NCBI GenBank assembly: GCA_018224485.1 | Contig: JAGTVE010000205.1 | Coordinates: forward strand, 1 to 7,546 | Direction: 5' to 3' | Source of the DNA: Thioalkalivibrio sp. | GTDB lineage: Bacteria > Pseudomonadota > Gammaproteobacteria > Ectothiorhodospirales > Ectothiorhodospiraceae | DNA length: 7,546 nt | Shown here: piece by piece, positions 6,043 to 7,546 of the stretch | How the letters are laid out: each line of letters opens with the position of its first letter | Numbering within the stretch: the stretch's first letter is position 1 | Translations under genes and position numbers: made by a program | Notes under the pieces: model-generated | Database searches by the model: none | What the model saw: the letters and a program-made list of their open reading frames with translations, nothing else | What the model was told of the DNA's origin: nothing

Positions 6043-6507
6043 TTGAGCCGACAGGAACAGCACAGGCAGATCCACGCCCGCCAGCTCGCACGCCGCCGGG
6101 CAATGCAGGCGCTGTATTCCTGGCAACTGACCCGCGATCATCCGAAGAACATCCTCGCCTCCTTCCGCGAAGACGAGGAGCACGCAAACGCGGACGCGGA
6201 GTACTTTCGGGAGATCCTGATGGGCGTGACCTCGAAGGTCGCCGCATTCGACGAGATGCTCGCCCCCGTGGTGGGGCGCCCACTGGAGCAGCTCGACCCG
6301 ATCGAGCACGCGCTGCTCTGGGTGGGCACCTGGGAACTCTCCGAGCGCCTCGACGTGCCCTACCGCGTGGTGATCAACGAGGCGGTCGGAATGGCGAAGA
6401 AGTACGGGGCCGAGCAGTCGCACCGGTTCATCAACGGCGTGCTCGACACCCTCGCCCGGCAGCTGCGCAGTGCAGAACGCGCCGCCCCCCGGCGCACCTC
6501 CGGCTGA
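6043..6507 (+). CDS. nusB: Transcription antitermination factor NusB
   Basis: NusB pairs with NusE (ribosomal protein S10) on boxA RNA to support antitermination, mainly of rRNA operons. The 154-residue all-helical protein shows ARQLARRRAMQALYSWQL at the N-terminus, YFREILMGV, the central EHALLWVGTWELSERLDVPYRVVINEAVGMAKKYG, and SHRFINGVLD, closely matching E. coli NusB. The start appears to be TTG at 6043. It is the first possible start after the in-frame TGA at 6013-6015, and no ATG, GTG or TTG follows before the conserved RRAMQAL. The ribosome binding site is weak (GGA at 6031-6033). The N-terminal MSRQEQHRQIH is a little longer than in E. coli. The 13-nt gap from ribH indicates cotranscription. 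The ribH-nusB pairing is conserved widely in Proteobacteria. Confidence 0.95.
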   Translation: MSRQEQHRQIHARQLARRRAMQALYSWQLTRDHPKNILASFREDEEHANADAEYFREILMGVTSKVAAFDEMLAPVVGRPLEQLDPIEHALLWVGTWELSERLDVPYRVVINEAVGMAKKYGAEQSHRFINGVLDTLARQLRSAERAAPRRTSG

Positions 6508-6582
6508 GTCCGGCCTTTCGGTCCCGGCCGATGAGCAGCAGCCCAGCTTCCCTAGTCCCCCGCCACCCTCGAAGCCCCCCCG

Positions 6583-6653
6583 ATGTCGTAGGAGCGGCTT
6601 CCAGCCGCGATCTCCCGGCGCCGCATCGCGGCTGGAAGCCGCTCCCACGACAT
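6583..6653. repeat. GTAG-headed REPIN-like inverted repeat, family A copy 3, with extended flanks
   Basis: The core is 6588-6648 (61 nt), from GTAGGAGCGGC to GCCGCTCCCAC. The arms are GCGGCT-TCC-AGCCGC and GCGGCT-GGA-AGCCGC, differing from copies 1 and 2 by paired changes that preserve the stem. In this copy the inverted repeat continues 5 nt outward on each side (ATGTC 6583-6587 against GACAT 6649-6653), unlike the other copies. The 75 or so nt between nusB and this element show no recognisable feature. Confidence 0.86.
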
Positions 6654-6680
6654 GTGAGGGCTGTGTCATGCCGCGGCCTT

Positions 6681-6741
6681 GTAGGAGCGGCCTCTGGCCG
6701 CGATCTCCCAGCGCCCGATCGCGGCTGGAAGCCGCTCCCAC
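6681..6741. repeat. GTAG-headed REPIN-like inverted repeat, family A copy 4
   Basis: A 61-nt element with arms GCGGCC-TCT-GGCCGC (left) and GCGGCT-GGA-AGCCGC (right). The arms differ from each other, yet each is perfectly paired within itself, which favours folding as two separate hairpins over one long stem. Confidence 0.86.
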
Positions 6742-6773
6742 GGCACGCGGGGGCCGTGTGCTGCCGCGGCCTT

Positions 6774-6797
6774 GTAGGAGCGCGCCTCGCGCGCGAA
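6774..6797. repeat. Solitary variant family A arm (copy 5)
   Basis: The head GTAGGA is followed by GCGCGC-CTC-GCGCGC, the same 6-bp stem and 3-nt loop as the other arms but with a different paired sequence. No inverted partner follows, so this is a single REP unit at the end of the array. Confidence 0.7.
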
Positions 6798-6843
6798 CAG
6801 GCGTGTCTACGGAGTCTTCGTGACGTGACACCCAGTACCTGAC

Positions 6844-7546
6844 ATGACCCAATCCAATCGCGTAACCCCCGCTATGGCCGACGCCCCGCTGTCCGAATTC
6901 ACCCTGATCGACCGCTTCTTCTCCGGCCGTGACCGGGGTCCCGGCGTCGTGCTGGGTGTTGGCGACGACTGCACGCTGTTGTCGCCGCGCCCTGGCCATG
7001 AACTCGCGGTGAGCGTGGACACGATGGTCTGCGGCACCCACTTCTTTACGGATCAGCCCGCCGCGGCCGTCGGCCACAAGGCCCTCGCCGCCGCGCTCAG
7101 CGACCTTGCCGCGATGGGCGCGGAGCCGCTGGGGGCGCTGCTGGCGATCACCCTGCCGACGGCCGACGAGGCATGGCTGAAGGCCTTCGCCGAGGGCATG
7201 GGCGCGCTGGCGGAACGGCTGCGGGTGCCCCTGATTGGCGGCGACACCACGCGCGGTCCGCTGGCAGTGAGCGTCACGGTGATCGGCCAGGTGCCGGCGG
7301 GCTCCGCGCTGCGGCGCACCGGGGCGGAGCCAGGCAGTCTGGTGGTCGTGAGCGGCTGCCTCGGGGGCGCCCTCGTGGGTCTGCAGGCCGAGCAGGAACG
7401 ACGCGAGACCGGGGGCGAGCCGCCCGCCCTGCAGGACCCGGCGCTCCGGCGATTCTTCCTCCCGGAGCCCCGGATCGCGCTGGGACGGGCCCTGCGCGGG
7501 CGGACCCGAACCGCGATCGATCTGTCCGACGGGCTGCTGGCGGACC
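6844..7546 (+). CDS. thiL: Thiamine-monophosphate kinase (ThiL), 3' end cut by window
   Basis: Phosphorylates thiamine monophosphate to thiamine diphosphate with ATP, the last step of cofactor synthesis. About 234 residues are present, open to the window edge; the family is about 320-330 long, so roughly the last quarter to third is missing. Numbered from 6844, visible motifs are SEFTLIDRFF, GVGDDC (Asp41, Asp42; metal/ATP binding), VDTMVCGTHF, KALAAALSDLAAMGAEP, IGGDTTRG (Gly132-Gly138) and IDLSDGL (Asp226-Gly230). The start is uncertain. The ATG at 6844 and the in-frame ATG at 6874 are both possible, and neither has a Shine-Dalgarno sequence. The one at 6874 gives MADAPLSEFTLI, nearer to the E. 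coli N-terminus, while 6844 is the first ATG after an in-frame TGA at 6826. The ribH-nusB-thiL order is common in gammaproteobacteria. Confidence 0.93.
   Translation, partial: MTQSNRVTPAMADAPLSEFTLIDRFFSGRDRGPGVVLGVGDDCTLLSPRPGHELAVSVDTMVCGTHFFTDQPAAAVGHKALAAALSDLAAMGAEPLGALLAITLPTADEAWLKAFAEGMGALAERLRVPLIGGDTTRGPLAVSVTVIGQVPAGSALRRTGAEPGSLVVVSGCLGGALVGLQAEQERRETGGEPPALQDPALRRFFLPEPRIALGRALRGRTRTAIDLSDGLLAD

Larger units (their letters stand above)
6588..6797. repeat. 93-nt-periodic array of family A repeats between nusB and thiL
   Basis: Repeat heads GTAG occur at 6588, 6681 and 6774, exactly 93 nt apart each time. The two 32-nt spacers between elements (6649-6680 and 6742-6773) agree at 25 of 32 positions, and both end in TGCCGCGGCCTT. 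The whole unit, not only the palindrome, therefore appears to have been tandemly duplicated. The array fills most of the 336-nt gap before thiL. The remaining part, about 6798-6843, shows no convincing promoter or terminator. Confidence 0.78.

Noticed and set aside
6588..6797. CRISPR array, because repeats recur at a constant 93-nt interval
   Set aside because: Repeats are 61-nt dyads and the spacers are similar to each other rather than unique. There are only two and a half units and no cas genes.
6470..6842. Small open frames through the nusB-thiL gap
   Set aside because: Their translations are made of the palindromic repeats and low-complexity Pro/Arg/Ser sequence, with no conserved start or ribosome binding site.

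Overview
The window (7,546 bp, GC-rich throughout) carries a conserved housekeeping block in the order glyA - nrdR - ribD - ribE - ribBX - ribH - nusB - thiL, all on the + strand. At the extreme left edge is the 5' end of a divergent gene encoding an exported protein. Gene order, high GC and protein sequences close to the gammaproteobacterial families (checked from memory against E. coli proteins) point to a gammaproteobacterium. A Chromatiales/Ectothiorhodospiraceae-like lineage is my inference and is not proven by the sequence.

Layout. Positions 1-77 (minus) hold a signal-peptide start truncated by the window edge. Positions 78-266 are a divergent intergenic region with a candidate promoter in each direction. 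Positions 267-3229 are a tight run, glyA-nrdR-ribD, with a 9-nt gap and then a 4-nt overlap. Positions 3230-3407 hold an inverted-repeat element and a candidate promoter. Positions 3408-5230 are ribE and ribBX. Positions 5231-5543 hold two near-identical 63-nt inverted repeats, one repeat of a second family, and an extended -10 promoter candidate. Positions 5544-6507 are ribH and nusB. Positions 6508-6843 hold a 93-nt-periodic array of the same inverted repeats. From 6844, thiL runs off the right edge.

How the genes work together. RibD, RibBX (its RibB half), RibH and RibE supply most of the riboflavin pathway: the pyrimidine branch, the four-carbon branch, lumazine formation and the final dismutation. 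The GTP cyclohydrolase II-like half of RibBX has lost two of the three zinc cysteines and other active-site motifs, so the first committed step (GTP opening) must be provided by a RibA encoded elsewhere. GlyA supplies glycine and one-carbon units, NrdR represses ribonucleotide reductase genes, NusB acts in transcription antitermination, and ThiL makes thiamine diphosphate.

The unusual content is not in the genes but in the gaps. Every large gap inside the operon is filled by GTRG-headed palindromic repeats (REP/REPIN-like) of two families. Their arms show compensatory base changes that keep a local hairpin, and one repeat head supplies the ribD stop codon. I found no phage, CRISPR, toxin-antitoxin or defence system and no wholly new system; the most informative points are the degenerate RibA domain and the repeats.
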